Shown here piece by piece: positions 23,004 to 30,986 of a stretch of 64,000 nucleotides of DNA (position 1 is the first letter of the stretch; each line of letters starts with the position of its first letter). Under the pieces are notes generated by a model, which searched no databases, was not told the DNA's origin, and saw only the letters and a program-made list of their open reading frames with translations. The translations under genes were made by a program, and so were the position numbers. The stretch covers positions 2,599,001 through 2,663,000 of the forward strand of contig NZ_CP006587.1 of assembly GCF_000737515.1 (NCBI RefSeq), given 5' to 3'. The DNA comes from Hymenobacter sp. APR13 (GTDB taxonomy: Bacteria > Bacteroidota > Bacteroidia > Cytophagales > Hymenobacteraceae).

Positions 23004-25323
23004 ACAGCACTAGCAGCCCCTTCTCGCGCAACGTCAGCCACGCCGCCGACTCCAGAAACCGCTCGAACGAGTGGCCGGCCGGGAAGCTCTGGGTTACTTC
23101 CTTTAGCAGCACTTTGGTGTCGTAGTCGGTGGTGAGACGGGTGAGCAGGGCGTGCAGCCAGGGGCCGAGGGCGGGCGGTACGGACACCTCGAAGTCTTCG
23201 GCCTGCTCGTAGAAGGTGAGCACCGCGCGCGGGCCTTTCTTGATGTTTTCCTGCCGCAGCTCCGGCGCGTTGCCCAGCCAGAACAGCCGCTGATTCTGCT
23301 TGGCGAAATCCGGCTTGCCGGGCTCCTGCAGTGCCTTCTGAATCAGCTGGCGCGGCACCGTGGACTTAGGCACCCGGAAATCAAACCAGAAGCTAAGCGG
23401 CTCGTGCAGGGCCACGCCGTGCAGGTAGTTGTAGAGCGCCTTGGCCAGGCCGGGGCCGAACTGCTCGTGGTCGGTGCCGGTGGGGTCGTCGTGCCAGAGG
23501 TCGTTCCAGGCGAAGGGGCCGGGCTCGGGGCCGGTGGCGGCCACCTGGTATTTCGCGGGGTTCTTGCCTACGGGCGAGTGCGCCGTCATCGAAAACCGGT
23601 GCCAGTAGCCGCTCTGCACAATGCCGGCCTCGAACAGCTGCCGCACCACTTCCAGGCTGTCCACGGTTTCCTGGGCGGTTTCCGTTGGGAAGCCATACAT
23701 CAGGTAGGCGTGCACCATGATGCCGGCCTGCGTGAAGCCGTCCGTGACGCGGGCCACCTGCGCAATGGTGACGCCCTTTTCCATAAGGGCCAGCAGGCGG
23801 TCGGAAGCCACTTCCAGGCCGCCGCTCACCGCAATGCAACCCGAGGCGGCCAGCAGGCGGCACAGATCGGGCGTGAAGGTTTTCTCGAAGCGGATGTTGC
23901 CCCACCACGTAATGTTCACGCGGCGCTTGAGCAGCTCGATGGCCAAATCGCGCAAAGCCAGCGGCGGCGCGGCCTCATCCACGAAGTGGAAGCCGGTCTG
24001 GCCGGTTTGGGCAATGATCTGCTCGATTCTGTCCACCAGCAAGGCGCTGGGCGCAGTTTCGTAGCGCGAAATGTAGTCCAGCGTCACGTCGCAGAACGAG
24101 CAGCGCTTCCAGTAGCAGCCGTGCGCCACCGTGAGCTTGTTCCAGCGCCCGTCGCTCCAGAGCCGGTGCATGGGGTTCAGCACCTCAATCACCGACAGAT
24201 ACTCGCTTAGAGGCAAATCCGAATAGTCCGGCGTGCCCACCTCGGGGTGCGGAATATCCGGAAACGGCTGGTTGATGTACTCCACCTCGCCAGCCGCATT
24301 GCGCAGGAAGGTACGCTGGAAGGGTAGGGGATGGAACTCCGGAACGTCCGTCTGCTCTCTCGGACTGTCATGCTGAGCTTGCCGAAGCATCTCTACCGCT
24401 TCGTTGCCAAACGATAGATTAGCCAGCGGTAGAGATGCTTCGGCAAGCTCAGCATGACGTTCTTCTTTTCTGTTCAAATACTCCAGCAGCCGCAGCCACG
24501 GGCCTTCGCCGTCGTCAAGCGTCAGGTAGTCGATGTAGTCGAAGAAGCGCGGCTCCCGGATCTGGCGCAGCTCGGTGTTGGGGTAGCCGCCGCCCATCAG
24601 GGTGCGGGTGTGGGGGCTGAACTGCTTGATGCGGCCGGCCAGCCGCAGGGCGCCGTAGAGGTTGCCGGGGAAGGGCACCGTGAAGCCGGCCACATCAGGC
24701 TGCACCCGCGCCACCAACTCATCTACTAACTCCTGCAGCATCTGGTCGAGCAGGTTGGGCGGGGCCTGTAGCGCCTCGTGCAGCGCATCAAACGTGGTGG
24801 CCGACATGGCCAGCTTCTCGGCGTAGCGCGAAAAGCCGAACTGCGGCCCTACGGTTTCCTTGATCAGGTCGCCGAGGTCTTCGAGGTAGAGCGTGGCCAG
24901 GTGCCGGGCCTGGTCGGTGAGGCCCATGGTGCCGAAGGCCGTTTCCAGGTCGGCGATGTTGTCGAAGCGGCTGGCTTCGGGCAGGAAGCGGCTGTGGCAG
25001 ATGCGGGGCGCGAGGGTGTTATCCTTGTTCTGCAGAAAGCGCACCACCGGCTCGATGGTGCTCAGGTAGCTCTGGCGCAGACGCAGCATCCGGCGGGCGT
25101 TGTCGGAAAGCGAAAATGAGCCGGCTGCAATGGCGTCGAACACCCGCGTCAGGCCCGGCTTCGAAAACAGCTTTAGCACCAGCTCCAGGCCCAGGTCGGC
25201 CTGCGTGACGCTGTAGCCGCGCGCGCCCAGAAACCCCTTGATATAGGCCGTGGCCGGGTAGGGGGTGTTGAGCTGCGTGAGCGGCGGCGTAATGAGCAGG
25301 ATGCGGAGCGAAGAAGTAGGCAC
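23002..25323 (-). CDS. B12-binding-domain radical SAM protein
   Basis: 773 residues from GTG 25323. The start is supported by a TACCTTTG -7 element at 25361-25368, since the longer frame would begin before the transcript. An N-terminal Rossmann-like region (ILLITPPLTQLNTPYPATAYIKGFL) matches cobalamin-binding radical SAM proteins. The [4Fe-4S] cysteines are in HGCYWKRCSFCD, spaced CX4CX2C. Later GGLEVASDRLLALMEKGV and HAYLMYGFPTETAQET belong to the SAM barrel. The substrate is unknown. Residues encoded by 24367-24458 come from a palindromic repeat. The gene is divergent from the beta-helix gene at 25412. Confidence 0.85.
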   Translation of the reverse strand: MPTSSLRILLITPPLTQLNTPYPATAYIKGFLGARGYSVTQADLGLELVLKLFSKPGLTRVFDAIAAGSFSLSDNARRMLRLRQSYLSTIEPVVRFLQNKDNTLAPRICHSRFLPEASRFDNIADLETAFGTMGLTDQARHLATLYLEDLGDLIKETVGPQFGFSRYAEKLAMSATTFDALHEALQAPPNLLDQMLQELVDELVARVQPDVAGFTVPFPGNLYGALRLAGRIKQFSPHTRTLMGGGYPNTELRQIREPRFFDYIDYLTLDDGEGPWLRLLEYLNRKEERHAELAEASLPLANLSFGNEAVEMLRQAQHDSPREQTDVPEFHPLPFQRTFLRNAAGEVEYINQPFPDIPHPEVGTPDYSDLPLSEYLSVIEVLNPMHRLWSDGRWNKLTVAHGCYWKRCSFCDVTLDYISRYETAPSALLVDRIEQIIAQTGQTGFHFVDEAAPPLALRDLAIELLKRRVNITWWGNIRFEKTFTPDLCRLLAASGCIAVSGGLEVASDRLLALMEKGVTIAQVARVTDGFTQAGIMVHAYLMYGFPTETAQETVDSLEVVRQLFEAGIVQSGYWHRFSMTAHSPVGKNPAKYQVAATGPEPGPFAWNDLWHDDPTGTDHEQFGPGLAKALYNYLHGVALHEPLSFWFDFRVPKSTVPRQLIQKALQEPGKPDFAKQNQRLFWLGNAPELRQENIKKGPRAVLTFYEQAEDFEVSVPPALGPWLHALLTRLTTDYDTKVLLKEVTQSFPAGHSFERFLESAAWLTLREKGLLVL
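24367..24458. repeat. Palindromic repeat captured in frame inside the radical SAM gene
   Basis: Perfect 34-base arms (24367-24400 and 24425-24458) around a 24-base centre, of the same family as 3231-3401 (shared GTCATGC and GCCGAAGCATCTC). On the minus strand it is translated without a stop as RHAELAEASLPL, then NLSFGNEAVEMLRQAQHD, between the B12 region and the radical SAM core. Confidence 0.9.
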
Positions 25324-25360
25324 GGGAACAACAACCGCCAACCGGCAGCAAAGGTGCCCG

Positions 25361-25368
25361 CAAAGGTA
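25361..25368 (-). promoter_or_regulatory. -7 element (TACCTTTG) of the radical SAM gene
   Basis: Perfect match on the minus strand, 38 bases before GTG 25323. It settles the start codon. Confidence 0.55.
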
Positions 25369-25411
25369 CGGCCCAATGCGTTGTGTTATTTTGCTGACCG
25401 ACCCGCACTTT

Positions 25412-25981
25412 ATGGCTCCCATATCTTCTCCAGACTTACTGCCGAAGCTCCCGGCTGCCGCCGCGCTTGAGTGGCTGCAGGCCGGGCGCCCGGTGCGTGG
25501 CTACCACATTGTGGGCACGCTGGCGCTATGCGAATATCAATACATCGACTATCCGGTGGAAATAGCAAACTGCTGGGTGGACGAGCTGTCCGGCCCCGCC
25601 ATGAGCTACCGGCAGCCGGTGCGGCTGCTAAACTCCCGATTCGGGCGCTGCGAATTCCTGTTCGCCTACTTCCTGCAGGGCCTGACCATGGCAGACTGCA
25701 CGTTCGATCATTACCTAGATTTCCATGCCGGAGGCCACAATAAACCTGGTTTTCAGGTATTGCTGCAAAACAACATCTTCAACGGCTTCGTCAATTTCTT
25801 CGACTGCTGGTATGAAGCCGAAGTGCAGGTGGAAGGCAACGACTTCCGCCAGGGAAGCAACCTGCTGGGAAGCCCGCAGGGCTACCCCGTTGAATTCGAC
25901 GTTTCGCCCATCATTCAGAATAATACCGGCGACCTGACACGCAACGATGAAGGGGAAGCCGCTGAACCTACGCTCCAATAA
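25412..25981 (+). CDS. Hypothetical protein, beta-helix-like
   Basis: 189 residues from ATG 25412; the open frame further upstream overlaps the divergent gene's promoter. There is no signal peptide. The middle (FGRCEFLFAYFLQGLTMADC, then TFDHYLDFHAG, then LLQNNIFNGFVNFFDCWYEA) has the regular hydrophobic/Asn pattern of a right-handed beta-helix and is loosely pentapeptide-like. No catalytic motif is visible. It shares an 88-base divergent promoter region with the radical SAM gene. Confidence 0.6.
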   Translation: MAPISSPDLLPKLPAAAALEWLQAGRPVRGYHIVGTLALCEYQYIDYPVEIANCWVDELSGPAMSYRQPVRLLNSRFGRCEFLFAYFLQGLTMADCTFDHYLDFHAGGHNKPGFQVLLQNNIFNGFVNFFDCWYEAEVQVEGNDFRQGSNLLGSPQGYPVEFDVSPIIQNNTGDLTRNDEGEAAEPTLQ

Positions 25982-26032
25982 ACCGGGTCTGCATCTTCGG
26001 GACCAAACGGGCTGCTGCTCCGCACAAGCCAC

Positions 26033-26075
26033 AAAAAAACCGGGGTATCGAACAGAAGCCTGTTCGATACCCCGG
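26033..26075 (-). terminator. Terminator of the AraC-type regulator
   Basis: 16-base perfect arms (26040-26055 and 26060-26075), followed on the minus strand by a run of T. It can also receive the convergent gene at 25981. Confidence 0.85.
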
Positions 26076-26128
26076 CTATAAAAGTCATGTAGCTATAAAG
26101 CCGCACCGCAACGGGGCGGCACGAGGCG

Positions 26129-26701
26129 CTAGGCCAGCTGGTCGAGGGCGATGCGCTTGGGCAGCAGCTCGCGGCGGAATTCGCTCACGGAGTAGCCGGT
26201 CACTTGGCGGAACTGGTTGCTCAGGTGCTGGCCGGAGCTGTAGCGCATGTGGTCGGCAATTTCGCTGAGCGTCATTTCGCCATAGCTCAGCATTTCCTTC
26301 ACGCGCTCAATTTTCAGACGGATCAGGTACTTTTCAATCGTGAGGTTGGCCGTGCGCGAAAACACCTTGCTCAGGTGCGAATACGTGGCGGCAAACCGGT
26401 CGGTGAGGAAGGCAGAGGTGGTGAGGGGCATGCGCGCTGTGCGCAGATGCTCCAGGTACTCGCCCAGCGCGGCCTTGATTTGCTCGGTCATTTGTTCAGC
26501 CCGGCCCATCAGCACGTCGAAGCCAGCTTCGCGCAGCAAGGGAGCCACGGCGGCGAGGTCGGCCGGGGTGTCTTCTTCCAGCAGCGCCTGGCCCAGCGTA
26601 ACTTCAGTAGGGTGGTAGCCGGCTTTTTCGAGCACGGTACGAACGGCTTCCACGCAACGTGGGCAAACCATGTTCTTGATATGAAGCAGCGTTGTTTTCA
26701 C
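26129..26701 (-). CDS. AraC-family regulator with N-terminal HMA-like CxxC domain
   Basis: 190 residues. Residues 1-70 look like a heavy-metal-associated (HMA) fold: LHIKNMVCPRCVEAVRTVLE with a CxxC at 13-16, then HPTEVTLGQALLEE and EAGFDVLM. Residues 95-190 are an AraC-type double helix-turn-helix (LSKVFSRTANLTIEKYLIRL, then GEMTLSEIADHMRYSS and NQFRQVTGYSVSEFRREL). This suggests a regulator that senses copper or another thiophilic metal, as inference. It precedes the small membrane protein gene's 3' end by only 3 bases on the same strand, so the two may share a transcript started upstream at 27074. Confidence 0.85.
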   Translation of the reverse strand: MKTTLLHIKNMVCPRCVEAVRTVLEKAGYHPTEVTLGQALLEEDTPADLAAVAPLLREAGFDVLMGRAEQMTEQIKAALGEYLEHLRTARMPLTTSAFLTDRFAATYSHLSKVFSRTANLTIEKYLIRLKIERVKEMLSYGEMTLSEIADHMRYSSGQHLSNQFRQVTGYSVSEFRRELLPKRIALDQLA

Positions 26702-26704
26702 GGG

Positions 26705-27055
26705 TTATAAAGTTTTTTCTGACCGCGTTACTGTACGCGTAGGTTTACGAACGGTTGTCGAAGCCGGGGCGTTTCGGGGCTTGCGGCTGGCTTCTGCGGG
26801 CGGGGTGCCTTCCGGCGGCGCCAGCCACTTGGCCACGGCCCAACTCACAAAGGGAACTACTGCCAGAAAGGTTACGGACAGTAGCCAGAAAAATACGAAA
26901 AAAGCACGGAACAGGCGGCTGAAATAATCATCGTCGGCAAACCCGAACAGGTAGCCGACCAACGCCAGCGCCAGCCCGAAGCTCACACCAGCCATGATGC
27001 CGGCACGGCGCAACAACTGCGCGGAAAGAAGAGTGGAAAGCGAAGGTTGGGGCAT
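26705..27055 (-). CDS. Small two-helix membrane protein with basic tail
   Basis: 116 residues from ATG 27055. Two hydrophobic helices (AGIMAGVSFGLALALVGYLF, about residues 20-39, and FFVFFWLLSVTFLAVVPFVS, about 52-71), then a Lys/Arg/Pro/Thr-rich cytosolic tail. No known family. A consensus -7 element (27074-27081) gives it a short leader, and the HMA-AraC regulator follows three bases after its stop, suggesting an operon. Confidence 0.65.
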   Translation of the reverse strand: MPQPSLSTLLSAQLLRRAGIMAGVSFGLALALVGYLFGFADDDYFSRLFRAFFVFFWLLSVTFLAVVPFVSWAVAKWLAPPEGTPPAEASRKPRNAPASTTVRKPTRTVTRSEKTL

Positions 27056-27073
27056 AGTAAAGCGGCAGGAAAG

Positions 27074-27081
27074 CAAATATA
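27074..27081 (-). promoter_or_regulatory. -7 element (TATATTTG) for the 27055/26701 pair
   Basis: Perfect TAnnTTTG on the minus strand, 19 bases before the start codon of the small membrane protein. Confidence 0.55.
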
Positions 27082-27184
27082 CCGTTTCCGGCTCTCACGC
27101 GCCAGCTGCAACGCGGGCCCATTGACGCCGTACCAACATTCGCTTACCTTGCATCCGAACCGCTACACCTTCATCCCGTCCTCT

Positions 27185-27454
27185 ATGAAACGCCCTTCGC
27201 TCCCCGGCATGCTGGCCGCCGCCCTCCTGCTGGCCACCTCGCTCACTGCCTGCAACACCGGTACTTCCACCGGCGATACCAACGTGGAAACCGGTGCCTA
27301 CAAAAAGAAAGACCCGGACCCCGGCCAGACAACGACCTCCGACTCGGCTACGGCCGGCCTGCAGCGCGACACCACCGCCAACCCCACCGGCCGCCAGCAG
27401 TATGAAAAAGCAGCCGACGCCGTAGACCGCGACAAAGACGGCATTGCTGACTAG
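27185..27454 (+). CDS. Small lipoprotein with calcium-loop-like end
   Basis: 89 residues with a lipobox (LLLATSLTAC). The mature part is Thr/Asp/Lys-rich and unstructured-looking. It ends AVDRDKDGIAD, resembling a DxDxDG calcium-binding loop of the thrombospondin-3/EF-hand sort. No enzyme motif. The longer open frame to 27047 overlaps a divergent promoter, so ATG 27185 is used. A terminator follows directly. Confidence 0.65.
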   Translation: MKRPSLPGMLAAALLLATSLTACNTGTSTGDTNVETGAYKKKDPDPGQTTTSDSATAGLQRDTTANPTGRQQYEKAADAVDRDKDGIAD

Positions 27455-27475
27455 CCTGTGCAACGATACACAGCC

Positions 27476-27507
27476 AAACGGCCGGCCCTGTTCAGGGCCG
27501 GCCGTTT
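27476..27507. terminator. Terminator between convergent genes
   Basis: 15-base perfect arms (27476-27490, 27493-27507) with A and T flanks; it serves the small lipoprotein and the btuG-like gene. Confidence 0.8.
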
Positions 27508-27536
27508 ACGTGAAAAACAGGCGGTTTATGTGCCGC

Positions 27537-28583
27537 TTATTTGAACAGGAAGCCGTTGGGCGCAATGCCCACCGCGAATGAATCAACAGGCGCGCCGGTG
27601 GCCGAGAAGCGCACCACCCGCCCGTCGGCCGAGAAGCTGCCCGTGCCGGCGTAGATGGTGTTGTCCTGCGGGTCGATGCCGAGGCCGTAGAAGCTGCGCC
27701 GGATGAGCGGCGTGGCGGGCAGGCTGGTGGCCGTGATGGGCAGCTGGTACACGCCCGTGGCCAAACCCACGTAGATTTTGTCGCCGGCGCCGTTCACGCG
27801 CAGGTTGCCGTTGCGGTAGTCTTCCGGAAACGTGATGCGGATTTGCTGGGTAGGCGTGCCCGGGCTGAAGCGCACCAGCGAAGCCAGCGGCTCGGTGTAG
27901 TCGTCGGAGAGTACCCACACGTTGCCGCTGGCGTCGGTGGTTACGTTTTTGGGGCCGGCCGGCACGGTAACGGTGCCTTCCACGGCATCGGTGGTGGGGT
28001 TGATGACGGTGAGCGTGTTGCCGTCGGAGTTAGCCACGTACACTTTGCCACCCGCCACGGTCAGCTGTTCGGGGTTGACGCCCACCGGAATGGTTTTCGT
28101 GACGGTGTTGGTGGTCAGATCCAGCACCGACACGCGGCCGGCCGTGTAGCCGCTTGTGAAGTTGCCCTGCCACTCCGTGAGGTAGGCCTTATTCGGCGCC
28201 ACCTGCACCAGGTAGCGCGGCTGCGAGAGGCCCGTAATCTTCTTCACCGACTTGAAATCAGCCAGCGTCACAACTTCCACCCAGTTGCTGTTGTTGGCCA
28301 CCAGGTAGGCGTTGTCGCCCACAATGGTCATCGACTGCAGCACGTTGCCCACACCGCGGCCATTGGCGGCCAGGAACGGGTCTTTCTGCACCGCTTTGGT
28401 GGCTTTGCTGAACACGCTCACCGAGCCGCTGCCGGTCAGGAAAGGGCCCTCGTTCACCACGTACACCGTCTGGGTAGTAACGGGCGGCGTAAAGGGCGTT
28501 ACCTCGTCGTCCGGGTCGCAGGACGTAACGGCCAGAGTTAGGAAAGAGGCGGCGCCGAGCAGCGCGTAGCGGCGCGTAGCCAT
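27537..28583 (-). CDS. Beta-propeller lipoprotein of the cobalamin operon (BtuG-like)
   Basis: 348 residues from ATG 28583 (ATG 28598 is possible), giving a lipoprotein signal ending TLAVTSC. The body is YncE/DUF5074-like propeller blades such as NPEQLTVAGGKVYVANSDGN (about residue 173) and GPKNVTTDASGNVWVLSDDY. In Bacteroides, BtuG is a surface propeller lipoprotein that captures B12 and passes it to BtuB. Here the gene lies 51 bases behind a TonB receptor headed by a cobalamin riboswitch, which is the basis for the BtuG-like call. Direct B12 binding is not shown by sequence. Confidence 0.75.
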   Translation of the reverse strand: MATRRYALLGAASFLTLAVTSCDPDDEVTPFTPPVTTQTVYVVNEGPFLTGSGSVSVFSKATKAVQKDPFLAANGRGVGNVLQSMTIVGDNAYLVANNSNWVEVVTLADFKSVKKITGLSQPRYLVQVAPNKAYLTEWQGNFTSGYTAGRVSVLDLTTNTVTKTIPVGVNPEQLTVAGGKVYVANSDGNTLTVINPTTDAVEGTVTVPAGPKNVTTDASGNVWVLSDDYTEPLASLVRFSPGTPTQQIRITFPEDYRNGNLRVNGAGDKIYVGLATGVYQLPITATSLPATPLIRRSFYGLGIDPQDNTIYAGTGSFSADGRVVRFSATGAPVDSFAVGIAPNGFLFK

Positions 28584-28634
28584 AGGAAAATGGAACATGG
28601 ATAAGGGAAAAATGGAAGATGAAAACAATCGCAA

Positions 28635-30620
28635 TCAGCGCCATGCCACGCGCAGGCTGGCCACCCACGAGCGGCCGGGCATGGCGCGGCTCTGGTAGCT
28701 CTGGTAGCGGAGGTTGCCGAGGTTGAAGCCCTGCACCAGCGGCGTCAGCCGGGCCCGCCCCACCCGAAACTCGTGGCCCAGCTGGGCATTGAGCAGCAGG
28801 TAGGAGGGCAGGAAATCGGTGCCGGAGGCGGTGGTGTAGCGGAAGCCCGTGAAGGTGAGGGCGCTGGTCAGCAGCCAGCCGCGCCAGCTGTGGTCGGTGC
28901 TGAAGGCGGCGGTGTGCAGCGGCACGTAGGCCAGCTGCTGGCCCACCGGGTCTTCGTCGAGCGCATAGCCGCGCACTTTGCGGGAGCTGGTGTAGGCGTA
29001 GGCGGCGCGGGCGGCCAGGGTGTAGCGGCCGGGCTTCCAGCTCAGCTCACTGCTGGCTTCGAGGCCTTGGGCCAGTACCTGCCGCAGGTTGTTGGGCGCG
29101 TAGCCTAAGTCGGTGGGCAGCCATTGCACCCAGTCGTCTACGCGCTGCCGGAAGGCGGTTAGCTCGGTCTGGAGCAGCAGGGTGGGAGTGGGGCGCACCT
29201 CGTGGCGCAGGCCGGCCTCGTAGCCCAGGCTGGTTTCGGGGCGCAGGTCGGGCTTGCCGGTGGGGTACCAGAACCGCTCGTTGAGGGTGGGGGCGCGGTA
29301 GCTGCGCGAGGCGCTGGCTTTCACGCTGAGTTGCTGGGTACCGCGCTGCCAGGCCAGCCATTCGGCGCCGGCTGTGGGCGTGAGCGGGGGCCGCCGGCCG
29401 CTGATGAAGGCCTGCCGCACGTTCAAACTGAGCTGCAGGCGCGGCAGCGGGTCGTAGTGCAGCAGCCCGAAGCTGCTGAACCGGTTTTCGGTCACGGTAG
29501 GCGCCTCGTAGCCATCCACGTGGGCCACGAAATGCTGTGCTTCGCCTCCCAGCCGCAAACTGAGCGTGGGCGCAAAGCGGAACGTGTGCTCGGCCTGCGC
29601 CTGGCTGGTCTGCACCCGCGAATCACTGCGCACGCCGTCGTCCTGGTAGTTGATGATGTCCTCAAACCAGGCGGCGCGCACGCTCGTTTCGTGGCGGCTG
29701 CTCACGTGGCGGTAGCCAGCCAGCAGGCGGCGGCTCTGGTCCCGCTCCCGGGCGTGGCGGTTCACCGAGCCCAGCGCGGCCTGAATCTGGCGGTCGGCAT
29801 CCGTGAGCCAGACGGCGGCCGTGAGTTCTCCCTGCTCGCCTACCCGCAGCGTGGCATCCTGGGCCACACTCCACTGCCGCAGCGCGGCGTTTTGCTGGCG
29901 CTGCGTCGGGCCGTACACCAGCCGGCCGTTTTCGCGGCCCACCGGCTCGCGGTACGGGAAGTCGTTCTGGGCGGTGCGGTAAGAGGCGGCCGTCCGGATG
30001 GAAAGTTTCTGGTTGCTGAACGTAGCCTCGCCCGAGCCGGCGGCCAGCCCGAAGCTGCCGCCATCCAGCTGCACGCGGCTCTGCAGCCCCTGCCCCCAGC
30101 GCACCGGCGAAGTCAGTAGCACTGTGCCGCCAATGGCGCCGGTGCCATAGGTGGCGCCGGCCGGCCCGTGCTGCACCGCCACCTGCGTGGCACCGCTCAC
30201 CGGCAGCAGCGCAAAGTCGGCTTCGCCCAAGGAAGGCAGGTTGATGTTGAAGCCCTGCCACAGCACGGCCGTATGCCGCGCCGAAGTGCCGCGCAGCGTG
30301 ATGCTGGCCAGTTGGCCCGGGCCGTAGTTTTTCAGGTAAAGCGGCGTGCGCAACGACAGCGCATCGGCCAAAGTGCCGGCTCCGGCCTGCCGGAGCGCCA
30401 GCGTGTCGAGGGTGGTGCGGCGGGTGCCGGTAGCAAAGCGCGTGGCCGGCAGGCCTTGCACGCGCACCGCCGGCAGCATCTGCACCGAGTCGAGGGCGTA
30501 CGGTGTCTGCTGGGCCGTGGCGGGCGTGGCCCAGCAGGCTGCGCCAAGCAGCAGAAAGGGCACTGGCCGGAGCCGTGCCGCAAAAGGAAGGTTGATTAGC
30601 TGAACCAAATTTTCGGACAA
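28635..30620 (-). CDS. btuB: TonB-dependent cobalamin receptor BtuB
   Basis: 661 residues. The start is uncertain: no ATG is near, and TTG 30620 or TTG 30608 lead into the signal peptide RLRPVPFLLLGAACWATPATAQ. The plug domain runs from about residue 50 (AGAGTLADALSLRTPLYLKN, then ITLRGTSARHTAVLWQGFNI) to GAIGGTVLLTSP. The barrel fills the rest and ends with WVASLRVAWR. Placement behind the cobalamin riboswitch at 30773-30967 and before a BtuG-like propeller identifies the substrate as B12 or a related corrinoid. Corrinoid is carried across the outer membrane with energy from TonB/ExbBD. Confidence 0.88.
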   Translation of the reverse strand: MSENLVQLINLPFAARLRPVPFLLLGAACWATPATAQQTPYALDSVQMLPAVRVQGLPATRFATGTRRTTLDTLALRQAGAGTLADALSLRTPLYLKNYGPGQLASITLRGTSARHTAVLWQGFNINLPSLGEADFALLPVSGATQVAVQHGPAGATYGTGAIGGTVLLTSPVRWGQGLQSRVQLDGGSFGLAAGSGEATFSNQKLSIRTAASYRTAQNDFPYREPVGRENGRLVYGPTQRQQNAALRQWSVAQDATLRVGEQGELTAAVWLTDADRQIQAALGSVNRHARERDQSRRLLAGYRHVSSRHETSVRAAWFEDIINYQDDGVRSDSRVQTSQAQAEHTFRFAPTLSLRLGGEAQHFVAHVDGYEAPTVTENRFSSFGLLHYDPLPRLQLSLNVRQAFISGRRPPLTPTAGAEWLAWQRGTQQLSVKASASRSYRAPTLNERFWYPTGKPDLRPETSLGYEAGLRHEVRPTPTLLLQTELTAFRQRVDDWVQWLPTDLGYAPNNLRQVLAQGLEASSELSWKPGRYTLAARAAYAYTSSRKVRGYALDEDPVGQQLAYVPLHTAAFSTDHSWRGWLLTSALTFTGFRYTTASGTDFLPSYLLLNAQLGHEFRVGRARLTPLVQGFNLGNLRYQSYQSRAMPGRSWVASLRVAWR

Positions 30621-30772
30621 GGAAAATTCAGTTCAGAACTCCGACGCCAGCTTTCGTTGCCGAAAACCGGGCCGCAGCCGAGGCCGAAAACAGGAAAATC
30701 CGGCGGCCCGAAAGCCACCACTGCTATCATTCTCCGCCCTTCCACCGAGGGCGCTGAACATGGGGAAATGCA

Positions 30773-30967
30773 AAGGCAGGTCTCCTGGCTTGCTTCTGGC
30801 GCGCCGCCTTCCCATTTCTCCGGCAACTCCGGCTGGAGTTACCTTCTCAGAAACAGTGGCAGCTGAGGCGCGCCGATTCGTGAAGCGTACAGTTGCGGGG
30901 ACAGCTCCGGCTTTGAACCGGATTCCCTTTTCAGCCTCGCCCCGCAATCGGGGTCCGGCCACCTCTA
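30773..30967 (-). promoter_or_regulatory. Cobalamin riboswitch
   Basis: On the minus strand the conserved blocks occur in order: AAAGGGAATCCGG, then AGCCGGAGCTGTCCCCGCAA with CTGTA, then GCCACTG (30852-30858), and at the 3' end CCAGAAGCAAGCCAGGAGAC running into CTGCC (B12 box region). This is the cobalamin riboswitch (RF00174) pattern. It lies in the leader of btuB, where bound cobalamin would shut the operon off. Confidence 0.95.
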
Positions 30968-30972
30968 CGCCC

Positions 30973-30980
30973 CAAAGGTA
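30973..30980 (-). promoter_or_regulatory. -7 element (TACCTTTG) of the btuB operon
   Basis: Perfect match directly before the riboswitch; the transcript would begin near 30967. A clear TTG element upstream is lacking, possibly because repeat 30987-31119 begins there. Confidence 0.6.
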
Positions 30981-30986
30981 GCAGAT

